A DNA stretch of 64,000 nucleotides, taken from Pseudoxanthomonas sp. PXM02 (GTDB lineage: Bacteria; Pseudomonadota; Gammaproteobacteria; Xanthomonadales; Xanthomonadaceae). The stretch covers positions 806,001-870,000 of the forward strand of contig NZ_JACVAK010000002.1 of the NCBI RefSeq assembly GCF_014851805.1, given 5' to 3'. Shown piece by piece: positions 31,645 through 38,806 of this stretch. The position numbers were made by a program, and so were the translations under genes. The stretch's first letter is position 1. Each line of letters starts with the position of its first letter. The notes under the pieces are model-generated. The model was not told where the DNA came from. It did no database searches and saw nothing but the letters and a program-made list of their open reading frames with translations.

Positions 31645-31890
31645 CCTCGCTTGCGAAGCAGATAAGTTCGATGCCGAACCAGACTGGTGCGCGCGCGAGG
31701 AAAATAGCTTCGTCATCGCACAGTAACGCGTCGACGCCGAGGCGGATTTCCTCGGCATCAGACCGGTGAGGCCTTGAGCGCGAACCTTTTTTCTTCGACG
31801 TCGAAGCAGAAAGCGATGCGGTCGAAGCAGAAAGGGTCGGCGTCGAGCCTCCGGGGCTTGGCATCGAGGTTATTTACTTCGCCATCGAAC
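31645..31890. repeat. Cluster of short imperfect palindromes
   Basis: This lies in the 500-bp gap between the CDF gene and 32114, which has no convincing gene. About ten palindromes resembling STTCGNNGNCGAAS occur, for example at 31666-31679 (GTTCGATGCCGAAC), 31793-31806 (CTTCGACGTCGAAG) and 31877-31890. They are separated by A/T-rich spacers. The ends also form a loose long inverted repeat: GCCGAACCAGACTGGTGCGC near 31673 reappears inverted near 31900-31930. Open frames through it on both strands are Ser/Lys- or Glu-rich and look like translated repeats. Confidence 0.6.
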
Positions 31891-32113
31891 AAAAAAACCT
31901 TGCGCGCGCACCTTTCTGGTTCGGAATCTCACAATAGAGGTGGGGTGCCCGGCGATTTCCCCTCGTCATCTCACCTGAGCGCGTCGACCGGGACGTCAGG
32001 TCACGGTCTTCCGGTCTCAGGAAACCGCACGTAGCGGTTCGCTGATCTGCTCCGTCTCATCCCGCGCGACGCCCCCCGACCACACTGTCCGTCACGGACC
32101 GAGGGGAGCACCG

Positions 32114-32443
32114 ATGACGCGCATGCACTGGATGGCTTTCAGGATGTACCTGCCCACGCTGGCCTGTCTGCTGCTGGCGTTCGTGTCGACGTGGCTGCTG
32201 ACCAGCGCGCCACCGACCACGTTCCTTGCACCGCTCGGCGACACGCTGCGCTGGATCCCGTATGGCCTGCTGGGACTGGCCGCACTGCTGGGCGTCATCG
32301 CCAGCGTCCGCCTGCTGCGCTGGGAAACCGGCGATGCATTGATCTGCCTGTGCGGTGGACTGCTGGGCAGTGAACGGCAGGGACGGTTTGGTGTGTATCG
32401 GAAGTGCGCCACGTGTGGGCGGAGCCATGCGTTGGCGCGGTAG
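32114..32443 (+). CDS. Small membrane protein with C-terminal CxxC
   Basis: A 109-residue protein of unknown function. Two membrane segments (about 10-30 and 48-67) are followed by a cytoplasmic or periplasmic tail with two cysteine pairs (ICLCGG and KCATCGRSH), possibly a small zinc ribbon. A strong ribosome site (GAGGGGAGC) precedes the ATG. It is single, in the repeat-rich strip. Confidence 0.65.
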   Translation: MTRMHWMAFRMYLPTLACLLLAFVSTWLLTSAPPTTFLAPLGDTLRWIPYGLLGLAALLGVIASVRLLRWETGDALICLCGGLLGSERQGRFGVYRKCATCGRSHALAR

Positions 32444-32481
32444 GGTGGCAAGCGGCGGGCGGATCGCGGGATCAGGCCATA

Positions 32482-32509
32482 GGTTGGGGTGAGCGAAGCG
32501 AACCCCAAC
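32482..32509. repeat. REP-like palindrome 1 (left of RAYT relic)
   Basis: GGTTGGGGTGAGCGAAGCGA followed by ACCCCAAC forms a near-perfect palindrome. It is one of six related elements between 32482 and 33991, and it pairs in inverted orientation with the element at 32703-32730. Confidence 0.8.
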
Positions 32510-32511
32510 AC

Positions 32512-32698
32512 ACGGGCCGGTTCTGGCAACGCCTGGTTGCCGATGATGTACGTGCACATCAACCCGGTGAAGCATGGGCGCATGGCGCAGGCATCGGACT
32601 GGCCGTACAGTTCGATCCACCGCTACATCGCGCGTGGCCTGATGCCAGCGGATTGGGCGGCTCAGGTGAATCAGGCTTTACATGCAGGTGAAGGCTGA
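32512..32698 (+). pseudogene. Truncated REP-associated transposase (RAYT, Y1_Tnp type), C-terminal relic
   Basis: The frame ending at 32698 reads MMYVHINPVKHGRMAQASDW, then PYSSIHRYIARGLMPADWAA. This is the characteristic end of RAYT/Y1 transposases, which carry H..NPVKHG, DWPYSS and HRY. The upstream piece RFWQR is in a different frame and the catalytic HUH domain is gone. It is flanked on both sides by inverted REP-like palindromes, so it is the decayed remnant of a complete RAYT-REP unit. Confidence 0.82.
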
Positions 32699-32702
32699 GG
32701 AC

Positions 32703-32730
32703 GTTGGGGTTCGCTTTGCTCACCCCAACC
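32703..32730. repeat. REP-like palindrome 2 (right of RAYT relic)
   Basis: GTTGGGGTTCGCTTTGCTCA followed by CCCCAACC is the inverse of palindrome 1. Confidence 0.8.
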
Positions 32731-32758
32731 TGTGGTCTGAGTTGAGAGGGGGCATGGA

Positions 32759-33193
32759 ATGAGGTTATGGCTATTTCTATTCGCTATTTCCTTGGCGCCA
32801 GCCTGCGATGCGCAAGGTGGAAGTGGGGACTGCCATCTGACGAAGGATGCTCTTGCTAGGGCGATCTCTCAAAGCGCTTCCTGGAATCTGGTCGAGGGTG
32901 GCCAGTGGAGTGAGTTAGGAGGCGTTGAATCTAACGGACCACGCGTTTGTGTTTTCCATTACAAGGCAGTGGCCGGGTCTGGCGAACGAGGTTTAGACAG
33001 GTTGGTCGTGTTTCGCGTGGGCGGCAGATACTTGGGCTCGTATCGAGTGACGGCGCCGAAGAAGATTGACATTGTTGGCAATCATGTTCGCGTCCAGTCT
33101 TCCGACACCAGGTTTGACTTGATTGATTTTGGTTCTGGGGAACTGCCGAACAGCATTTTCGTGGACGGTGAGATGATTCCCGTAACGCGTTGA
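32759..33193 (+). CDS. Hypothetical exported protein
   Basis: A 144-residue protein with a signal peptide (MRLWLFLFAISLAPACDAQ); the APAC could also serve as a weak lipobox. The mature part is beta-rich and contains two further cysteines (DCHL and RVCVFHY). No family recognised. It lies between two RAYT/REP relics, has no clear operon partner and has lower GC than the backbone. A second exported protein of similar size follows after the next REP. Confidence 0.6.
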   Translation: MRLWLFLFAISLAPACDAQGGSGDCHLTKDALARAISQSASWNLVEGGQWSELGGVESNGPRVCVFHYKAVAGSGERGLDRLVVFRVGGRYLGSYRVTAPKKIDIVGNHVRVQSSDTRFDLIDFGSGELPNSIFVDGEMIPVTR

Positions 33194-33227
33194 CGCGTGA
33201 GTCGGTGGACGCACTTCCCAGGTCATA

Positions 33228-33254
33228 GGTTGGGATGAGCCTGCGAATCCCAGC
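33228..33254. repeat. REP-like palindrome 3
   Basis: GGTTGGGATGAGCCTGCGAA followed by TCCCAGC; a diverged member of the same palindrome family, left of the second RAYT relic. Confidence 0.7.
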
Positions 33255-33362
33255 ATGCCGTGATGATGGTGCGCCACGGAGTGTCGGCGTAGCGCTCGGT
33301 CTGGCGTCGTGAGACTGGGTGGCTTGGTTGTATCAGGCTCTACAGTCGACTGAAGGATGACG
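33255..33362 (+). pseudogene. Second, more decayed RAYT 3' relic
   Basis: This stretch aligns with the end of the first RAYT relic. GGGTGGCTTGGTTGTATCAG and CTCTACAG...GACTGAAGGATGACGATG correspond to GGGCGGCTCAGGTGAATCAG and the following bases at about 32655-32700. It runs straight into the same GTTGGGGTTCGC REP element. No usable frame remains. The RAYT-tail plus REP module therefore occurs twice within 900 bp. Confidence 0.65.
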
Positions 33363-33364
33363 AT

Positions 33365-33392
33365 GTTGGGGTTCGCTTTGCTCACCCCAACC
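33365..33392. repeat. REP-like palindrome 4
   Basis: GTTGGGGTTCGCTTTGCTCA followed by CCCCAACC; identical to palindrome 2 over this span. Confidence 0.8.
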
Positions 33393-33452
33393 TATGGTCT
33401 GCAGAGGCGGTGGGTTGTAACTGCGCATGTCCAAAGAAGTGACGAGGATCGA

Positions 33453-33905
33453 ATGATGAGGTTGGCCCTTCTCTGCATGTTTCTTTCTCTATCGCCGGTA
33501 GTCGCATGCCCCCAAGACTCTTGGGTGGAACCTCTCGCGCGCGATCATGCTCAAATGCGGTTGGAGTGGCTTGACGCTGAATCAATCAAAAGAGTCGACG
33601 ATGCGGATAGGCTGCGTGCCATTGAGTTATTGACGTCCAGGCAGTCGCTGTCGTTGACGGGGCGTGAGCTGGTGAAGTTGCTTCCGCGCAGCGGATCGGA
33701 TGTGGACCCGTCGCAGCGGTACTTGCTGCTCAGGGCAACGACGGATAGCTATAACAACTCATATTCGCTCGGATTCGATGGAGCCTCTGCATATTCCGTT
33801 TTCGTCCCGCTTGGCGTATGCCGAGAACTGATGAATACCGCGGTGATAGTGAAGTCCGAACGCACGGCGGATAGTGTTCATGTACTTTGCGCGCCAACCA
33901 TCTAG
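33453..33905 (+). CDS. Hypothetical exported protein
   Basis: A 150-residue protein with a signal peptide (MMRLALLCMFLSLSPVVACP); VVAC could be a lipobox. The mature region has a helical first half (RAIELLTSRQSLSLTGRELV) and a beta-rich second half. A GAGGA site precedes the paired ATGs. No family recognised. It is flanked by REP palindromes on both sides and is the last gene before the island boundary. Confidence 0.6.
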   Translation: MMRLALLCMFLSLSPVVACPQDSWVEPLARDHAQMRLEWLDAESIKRVDDADRLRAIELLTSRQSLSLTGRELVKLLPRSGSDVDPSQRYLLLRATTDSYNNSYSLGFDGASAYSVFVPLGVCRELMNTAVIVKSERTADSVHVLCAPTI

Positions 33906-33912
33906 GACCATG

Positions 33913-33991
33913 GGTTGGAGTGAGCCTGCGAACTCCAACGTTGGGGCGTCGGAAGAAATGCGATGTCGGGGGTTGCGTCGTTCACCCCGAC
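33913..33991. repeat. REP-like palindromes 5 and 6
   Basis: Two further palindromes: 33913-33939 (GGTTGGAGTGAGCCTGCGAA then CTCCAAC) and 33965-33991 (GTCGGGGGTTGCGTCGTTCA then CCCCGAC). They end 150 bp before the island direct repeat; nothing else was recognised in that gap. Confidence 0.7.
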
Positions 33992-34141
33992 TTGTCGTGC
34001 GGCGAGAATTGACAACGATGAGGGTGAAGCTTGTTTGTGAGTTCTTGCTAAGGCGACTCTTAGGCGGGTGGGGGTGTCCCCTCCAAACCCCAGCTTTCCC
34101 ACCCCCGGGCTTCCCAACGGCTTATCGCCCCATCCGCAACA

Positions 34142-34227
34142 CCCCCGCATTGACCCGCCCCCACCCCAACCCCTAAAATTCGCGGCTCCGCCGGAATAGC
34201 TCAGTTGGTAGAGCGGCGCATTCGTAA
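34142..34227. repeat. Left island direct repeat (att-type, tRNA-Thr 5' half plus promoter)
   Basis: An 86-bp segment repeated at 53899-53984 with a single mismatch. It covers the TAAAAT promoter element and the 5' half of a tRNA-Thr gene and ends exactly after the anticodon loop (TTCGTAA). Beyond it the two copies share nothing. It marks the left end of the inserted element. Confidence 0.9.
34190..34227 (+). pseudogene. Truncated tRNA-Thr (5' half only)
   Basis: The acceptor 5' strand, D-arm and anticodon stem/loop are identical to the intact tRNA-Thr at 53947-54022. After the anticodon loop the 3' anticodon strand, T-arm and acceptor 3' strand are absent, so no functional tRNA can form. It is the left integration scar. 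Confidence 0.9.
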
Positions 34228-34273
34228 CACTTCCGGGAATACACCCGAATCGGCGAAAATTGCTAGATTGCAC

Positions 34274-34303
34274 AAGGCCCGCAAATGCGGGCCTTTGTTT
34301 TTT
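34274..34303 (+). terminator. Terminator just inside the island left end
   Basis: AAGGCCCGC-AAAT-GCGGGCCTT (34274-34295) is followed by TGTTTTTT. It resembles the terminator after the intact tRNA and would stop transcription entering the island from the truncated tRNA promoter. Confidence 0.88.
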
Positions 34304-34605
34304 CAGGTGTTTCCAGTCAATACGGATGATATGCGTCCAAGCGCAGAATCGACGTTTGGGGCGTAAGTTGGCTTAGTTCCGGCTTCGGCCACTTGACTGC
34401 TTCCGGCCCCAAAGCGGACATCCGTCGGGGGCGCACGCTCTGCACCCTGCGGGGTCCGGTTATACATCGGCTTGTTAGTCGGACCGAGCGGCCCTAAGAT
34501 CGATCTGCATCAAGGGGATAGCCCATCACACGGTGCGCTAAGGGTAACTCGCACAACCGGACGCAGGGATCTGGCTATTAGGTAGTGGCCCTACAAGGAG
34601 AGATC
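34304..34605. other. Non-coding island leader region
   Basis: No convincing gene is present. A short CTTCCGGCCCC-type hairpin region and a stretch ending in the strong AAGGAGAG ribosome site of the next gene are all I see; no RNA family recognised. Confidence 0.4.
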
Positions 34606-34968
34606 ATGAGATCAGATGTAAGAGCTTGTGCCGCATACGTCGCAATGCGACTGATCTCGGGCCGCGACGCGTCGGCTGTCTACGACTACTCTGTCTCCGG
34701 GTACGTCAGCATTGATGGGCCGATTACAGCAACAAACGTTGACGTATACGACTACAGCCGCGGCGCGCATTTCGGCGGCAATGGGTCCGGCGGCCGATTT
34801 AGCTTGTACGACTATGGCCACTCACACCATATCGATCTTCAGATCAGCGGCAACAACTACGAGGGATATGACTATGGATCGTCGTGTCACTTTAGCGGAA
34901 CAGTCAACGGCACATCCACATCACTCTACGACTATGGCAGCAGTGGATACTTCGACTACTCGTTGTAG
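34606..34968 (+). CDS. YDY 20-residue tandem-repeat protein (island)
   Basis: A 120-residue protein of unknown function made largely of five tandem units. The tripeptide YDY recurs at residues 26, 48, 68, 88 and 108, an exact 20-residue period for the last four. Units look like [VLG]YDY[GS]xSxxF with Gly/Ser/Asn-rich spacing, suggesting a small beta-solenoid. There is no clear signal peptide, and two Cys occur (residues 8 and 94). AAGGAGAG lies ahead of ATG 34606 and a terminator follows. It is the first gene inside the island and precedes the OLD-type nuclease in the same direction. Confidence 0.75.
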   Translation: MRSDVRACAAYVAMRLISGRDASAVYDYSVSGYVSIDGPITATNVDVYDYSRGAHFGGNGSGGRFSLYDYGHSHHIDLQISGNNYEGYDYGSSCHFSGTVNGTSTSLYDYGSSGYFDYSL

Positions 34969-34985
34969 GTCTAACTATTAGTTCA

Positions 34986-35013
34986 AGCCGAGCCCGTTTA
35001 GGGGCTCGGCTTA
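34986..35013 (+). terminator. Terminator after the YDY-repeat gene
   Basis: AAGCCGAGCCC pairs with GGGCTCGGCTT around GTTTAG, followed by AATCC with only a weak T-run. It ends just before the nuclease gene and may be an attenuator. Confidence 0.6.
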
Positions 35014-35046
35014 ATCCGGGTGTCGGACCACTACATTGGAGATTGT

Positions 35047-36360
35047 GTGTACTCGTACGATCAGAAGCCGAACACCCAGTTTTCTGACGCCGCTCAGGCG
35101 AGCATTCAGGCAATTCGCGAGTCGGAGTACTCGGTGCTCGTTGGTCGCAACAATTGCGGCAAATCGTTCTTTCTCAAGAATCTGGCTCAGCAGTGGGGAG
35201 TCAAGGCGTCGTACATAGGGCCGGCCCGCTACCAGAATTTCAATGTACTCGGAAGCTACGCGCCGAACCGGAATCGGTTGAACGAGCGATACAGCCAGTT
35301 CTTGAACATGTTCACGCAGCAACAGCAGAACATGGACAACTCGCCGATCAACCTTCAGCAAGCAGTTGCCGAGCTGTCCGATGTCCAACGCGCCAAACTA
35401 ATAGAGATTGTCGACCTCTTGCTGGGGGCAAAGCTAGAGATCTTGCATACCGTCGCTGGCAACTCGATGTCCCAGCAGTACATCTCATGCAACGGCCACA
35501 ATCTTTCGTACACAAGCTCTGGCTTTCGACTTATCGCTACTCTACTCACGAGTCTTCTTGACACGGAATACGACACGTTTCTCATTGACGAACCGGAACT
35601 TGGCATTAGCCCAGAAGCACAGGGCGTGCTTGCCGACTTCCTGTTTGATCGCCAGCACCGTGAACGCTTCTTCTCGCACATCCGCACGATTGTCTTTGCC
35701 ACCCATTCTACTGTCTTCCTAGACCGTCGAAACGTGAGCAATAACTACATGGTTTCGAAGGTTGGCGACATCATTGACGTTGATCGAGTCGCGACACAGG
35801 CAGAACTAAACAAAATTCACTTCTTTTTGCTCGGCAACCGATTCGAGACTCTGTATTTGCCTTCGGCAATCGTCCTCGTCGAGGGAAAAACTGACCACAA
35901 GTTCATTGAGAGAACTGCGGCCCTAAGGTTTCCTACTGCACAGATCAGCGTCATCCAGGCCAACTCCGATTCGCGAATTAAGGAAGTCCTTAACATCGCG
36001 AAGGGAATTTTCGGAGACCTGCAGAAGAGCCCGTACAAGGATCGCGTCTTCGTGGTTCTTGATGCAGTTCATGGGGCTGGACTCCCCGAGCAATTACAGC
36101 AAATGGGGATTGAGCGCGCCAACGTCGTTAAGTGGCCCCTCAACGGCATTGAGTACTACTACCCGCCATCTATCATCGAGTCCGTTTACGGCATAGGCGG
36201 CGAACTACAGATTTCTGGCGACATAATTTCCAAGAACGGCATTTCGTACACGAAGAACGAATTGGCAGATAAGGTTTGTGCCGTACTAACGCCAGCCACG
36301 GCTCATCATCCAGACTTCCAGAATCTGCTCCTTGAGCCCCTTAACGCAATACTGGTCTAA
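35047..36360 (+). CDS. OLD-family ATPase/TOPRIM endonuclease
   Basis: A protein of about 437 residues combining an ABC-type AAA ATPase with a TOPRIM nuclease domain, the OLD architecture linked to phage defence. Walker A is GRNNCGKSF (about 31-39). The signature-like SSGFRLIATL and Walker B LIDEPELGISPEAQ (about 179-192) follow. The TOPRIM core has LVEGKTDHKFIE (about 276) and VVLDAVHG (about 337). GTG 35047 is preferred, since GGAGA lies 4 nt upstream; GTG 35020 is the longer alternative. In Gabija an OLD nuclease is paired with a UvrD-like helicase, and none is nearby, so this is class-1-like or a different pairing. Codon use and GC differ visibly from the backbone. Confidence 0.85.
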   Translation: MYSYDQKPNTQFSDAAQASIQAIRESEYSVLVGRNNCGKSFFLKNLAQQWGVKASYIGPARYQNFNVLGSYAPNRNRLNERYSQFLNMFTQQQQNMDNSPINLQQAVAELSDVQRAKLIEIVDLLLGAKLEILHTVAGNSMSQQYISCNGHNLSYTSSGFRLIATLLTSLLDTEYDTFLIDEPELGISPEAQGVLADFLFDRQHRERFFSHIRTIVFATHSTVFLDRRNVSNNYMVSKVGDIIDVDRVATQAELNKIHFFLLGNRFETLYLPSAIVLVEGKTDHKFIERTAALRFPTAQISVIQANSDSRIKEVLNIAKGIFGDLQKSPYKDRVFVVLDAVHGAGLPEQLQQMGIERANVVKWPLNGIEYYYPPSIIESVYGIGGELQISGDIISKNGISYTKNELADKVCAVLTPATAHHPDFQNLLLEPLNAILV

Positions 36361-36523
36361 CAATTCGTCCAAACAGACTCCACTCCGTGGCGCCGCTTAA
36401 CTCAGACGATGCTTGATGTCCGCTTCTGGCTCGCAGGCGATTGGCGAGCTGATCGAGCCAACAGATCTGGGAGTGTCGAGGCGGAACGCTTCTGTCGTTG
36501 AGTGGTGGGGAGGCGTCGACCCG

Positions 36524-36730
36524 ATGGCTAACGGACATTGTGATCGCTGCAACAGCATCGAGACCGACCCCGGCCGGAACTGGCCGCCTATGCATATGAA
36601 TCGAACTGTCGCGGGTCGGGATGACAGTGGGGCGGTGCTTGAAGTGTTCGAGTGCGAGGACTGTCCTGCCACTTGGCGCCGGCGGTGGAGTAGGGAAGCG
36701 CGGAGCATTGGCTGGCGCCTCATGGCGTAA
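36524..36730 (+). CDS. Small putative zinc-ribbon protein
   Basis: A possible 68-residue protein starting MANGHCDRCN with a second cysteine pair FECEDCPATW, spaced like a zinc ribbon (CxxC-x36-CxxC). The frame extends upstream to 36413, but the ribbon lies wholly after ATG 36524, which has GGGGAGG 11 nt ahead. Function unknown; it might be a small DNA- or RNA-binding partner of neighbouring genes. Confidence 0.45.
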   Translation: MANGHCDRCNSIETDPGRNWPPMHMNRTVAGRDDSGAVLEVFECEDCPATWRRRWSREARSIGWRLMA

Positions 36731-36853
36731 TCGTCCGAGGCGGGACCCGACAAGGCCTTATCGCTTAGGACGCCGGTGGCTGGCGCTTGCGATCCGATAG
36801 AATCTGCCCGAGAGTCACCTTTCAAGTTCGCAATAGCACAAGGTATCAGCTGA

Positions 36854-37249
36854 ATGACCAAACCAACCCTCGACTCCATCGCAACGGCTAAGGCCAAATT
36901 GGAGGAGGAACTCCGCAAGCTGGAAGAACAGGAAGTGCAGTTACGGCAGCAACAGTCAGCTGACGCGTATACCGAGATCATGGGCTTGTTGGCCCAATAC
37001 GGGGCATTGTTCACAGCCAAGCAAAAGGCCGAGATCATTGCGGCCATCGGTGCGAGCAGCCCAAGTCGACCCAAGAAGGCTGCTGTGACCAAGGAGGTCG
37101 CGCCCAAGTACTGGCTGCCGCACTCTGGGGAGACATGGACCGGACGCGGACGTCCGCCCCGCGCGTTCACGGCTTGGGAAGGGACGGCAGCCTACAAGGA
37201 ATGGAAGGCAAAGCATCCCAACGAGAAGTTTCCGAAGTTCCCAGGATAA
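36854..37249 (+). CDS. H-NS family nucleoid protein (xenogeneic silencer type)
   Basis: A 131-residue protein. An N-terminal coiled coil (about 10-38, KAKLEEELRKLEEQEVQLR) for oligomerisation is joined by a basic linker to a C-terminal H-NS domain. The DNA-binding loop GETWTGRGRPP (about 92-102) is followed by FTAWEG, typical of H-NS-like proteins from Xanthomonas and Burkholderia relatives. Island-borne H-NS proteins silence AT-rich acquired DNA, and the surrounding genes are the most AT-rich in the window. Confidence 0.88.
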   Translation: MTKPTLDSIATAKAKLEEELRKLEEQEVQLRQQQSADAYTEIMGLLAQYGALFTAKQKAEIIAAIGASSPSRPKKAAVTKEVAPKYWLPHSGETWTGRGRPPRAFTAWEGTAAYKEWKAKHPNEKFPKFPG

Positions 37250-37268
37250 AAGTCTAGAGGCAACCAGT

Positions 37269-37697
37269 ATGAGAAAGCGCCTAATTGCATTGCGGGGGAA
37301 AAGTAATGTCGGGAAGACCACGGCTTTGCATAATTTGAATCGGCTGCTTCTGTCAGAGCCAACGGCAAAGACCGTGAAGTTTCAGAAGTACGGTCACAAG
37401 CTGGACTTCTCCACCATCATAGATTTCAAAGGAAACCGTGTTGGTATTGTAAGTCGGGGAGATGTTGCCGAGGACCTTGACGACTTCATGTCGGAACTTG
37501 AGTCGAATAGTTGCCGCATCATCGTATGCGCAGCGCGAACTAAAGGCGAGATCGAGGGCGTGCTAGCTTTGTACGCACGTCGATACGAGGTGATAGAGGT
37601 CAAGAAGTTCGAGTGTATGGAAGGCTACTATGATGCTTCAAACCTTGAGGCAGCCCACCAGCTTGCAGCGTACGTCTATGGATCGATGGTCCCATAG
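37269..37697 (+). CDS. Small P-loop NTPase
   Basis: A 142-residue protein with an N-terminal Walker A (LRGKSNVGKTTALHNL, about 8-23) and a likely Walker-B-like strand (RIIVCAART, about 81-89). It lacks GTPase specificity motifs and may be a minimal ATP- or GTP-binding protein resembling short kinase or phage-type NTPases. It starts 19 bp after the H-NS gene and may be co-transcribed. Specific role unknown. Confidence 0.7.
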   Translation: MRKRLIALRGKSNVGKTTALHNLNRLLLSEPTAKTVKFQKYGHKLDFSTIIDFKGNRVGIVSRGDVAEDLDDFMSELESNSCRIIVCAARTKGEIEGVLALYARRYEVIEVKKFECMEGYYDASNLEAAHQLAAYVYGSMVP

Positions 37698-37924
37698 TCA
37701 TGTGGCGATGGATGGGATGGCGCTTCTGTCCCGTTTCACTTTGTCCTAGGAGAGGACGTCATCCGTTGCTGCCGCGCTCTGGCGCAAACAAGATTAGCTG
37801 TAGTTTCCTCGTCATGCTGGCGGACTGAAAGGCAATCGCGTTTTCTTCCGTTGGGAGATACGGCTCATCGCATTGCATGTGGACGTACGTGTGCTTGTTT
37901 TATCAAATCTGTGGGTGGAAGGAC

Positions 37925-38347
37925 ATGACTCAGGAAGATCAGGCGCCTGACGATGTGGGCGCACAGCCAGTCGATGCGGCCGAGAAGCCGAAGAAGGATG
38001 CGTTGTCTTCACTCGACCTTGAGGTGAAGCTTACGGACTTGAAGCACCTTGGCGTACAGAAGCTAGTTCTTGATCGGCTTAACAAGGCAGAGTCGAGAAT
38101 AAGGGTGCTGGAGGAAACAGCCGTTGGTTTCAATGATCTGCGCGTTAAGCATGCTAAGGAAGAGGCGAGGGTGGATCACCTTCTGGAAGCAGATCTGTTG
38201 CAATCGGTAATGCTTGCGTTCGGATCGTTAATTGTTGGTTTTCTTCCTGCGCTCTGGGGGAATGAATTGTATGCTTCGCTCGCAGTGATTCTGGGCGGAG
38301 CACTGGTGCTTGGAAGCGTCAGTTCTAAAAGGAGGTCCCGGAAATGA
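37925..38347 (+). CDS. Coiled-coil membrane protein (island pair, part 1)
   Basis: A 140-residue protein with an acidic disordered start, a coiled-coil stretch (about 32-85, LEVKLTDLKHLGVQKLVLD) and two C-terminal membrane helices (about 88-105 and 110-127), ending with a basic tail KRRSRK. It overlaps the next gene in ATGA, so the two products are made together. Start chosen at ATG 37925. No family recognised. The 37698-37924 gap upstream holds no gene that I can support. Confidence 0.65.
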   Translation: MTQEDQAPDDVGAQPVDAAEKPKKDALSSLDLEVKLTDLKHLGVQKLVLDRLNKAESRIRVLEETAVGFNDLRVKHAKEEARVDHLLEADLLQSVMLAFGSLIVGFLPALWGNELYASLAVILGGALVLGSVSSKRRSRK

Positions 38348-38712
38348 GCCTGTCGATTGAATCCTTCACGGGTGAGGGGGACTTGAAGAATGAGCGCATT
38401 CTTATACGAGCCAATGATGAAGTGGATATTGGTGACTATGTTTTGATGCGCTCTAAAAAGAATCTGAGTGGGGATGCGACTTCAGGTCCAAAGAGCGCCT
38501 TTTGGTTTCCGGACGTTACAATTAATAAGGGAGATTTGGTTGTTGTTTACACAAGGGCCGGAAACCCAAGCGTAAAGAGGTTGAAAAGTGGAGTAGACGC
38601 CCATTTTTTCTATTGGCGTAAAGAACGGCCTATATGGGGTAAGGAGGATGCAAACATTGCGGTTCTTCTGGAAGCTCCTCATTGGGAGTCAAGGGCGCCC
38701 AGCTACGACTGA
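38344..38712 (+). CDS. Beta-rich hypothetical protein, lamin-tail-like pattern (island pair, part 2)
   Basis: A 122-residue protein coupled to the membrane protein before it. Its strand pattern is ERILIRANDEVDIGDYVL, then FWFPDVTINKGDLVVVYT, FYWRKERPIWGKEDANIAVL. This recalls the lamin-tail-domain layout (a described attribute strand, F.FP..I..GD.V.V..., W...D.A.L). The assignment is by eye and weak. It has no signal or membrane segment and would be cytoplasmic, facing the partner's coiled coil. Confidence 0.6.
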   Translation: MSLSIESFTGEGDLKNERILIRANDEVDIGDYVLMRSKKNLSGDATSGPKSAFWFPDVTINKGDLVVVYTRAGNPSVKRLKSGVDAHFFYWRKERPIWGKEDANIAVLLEAPHWESRAPSYD

Positions 38713-38806
38713 TTTTGGCCGCTTCTGGATGCGGACCATCCGTATCCAATCACCGTAAGCCGGGCCATCCTACGCTCTGGGCATCGACCCTACATCGGTG
38801 CCCAGT

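Noticed and set aside
31157..32034. Open frames reading through the palindrome cluster on both strands
   Set aside because: The predicted products are repeat translations without signals, ribosome sites or families, and one overlaps the CDF gene.
32482..33991. A CRISPR array
   Set aside because: The repeats are palindromic REP-like units at irregular spacing with relic transposase sequence between them, not direct repeats with unique spacers, and no cas genes are present.
34190..34265. A second functional tRNA-Thr
   Set aside because: The 3' half of the cloverleaf is absent after the anticodon loop, so no T-arm or acceptor stem can form.
35047..36360. A complete Gabija system
   Set aside because: No UvrD/Rep-like helicase gene lies beside the OLD-type nuclease; neighbours are a repeat protein and a small ribbon protein.
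36413..36523. An upstream extension of the zinc-ribbon gene
   Set aside because: The cysteine ribbon is fully contained after ATG 36524, which has a better ribosome site; the extension adds low-information sequence.
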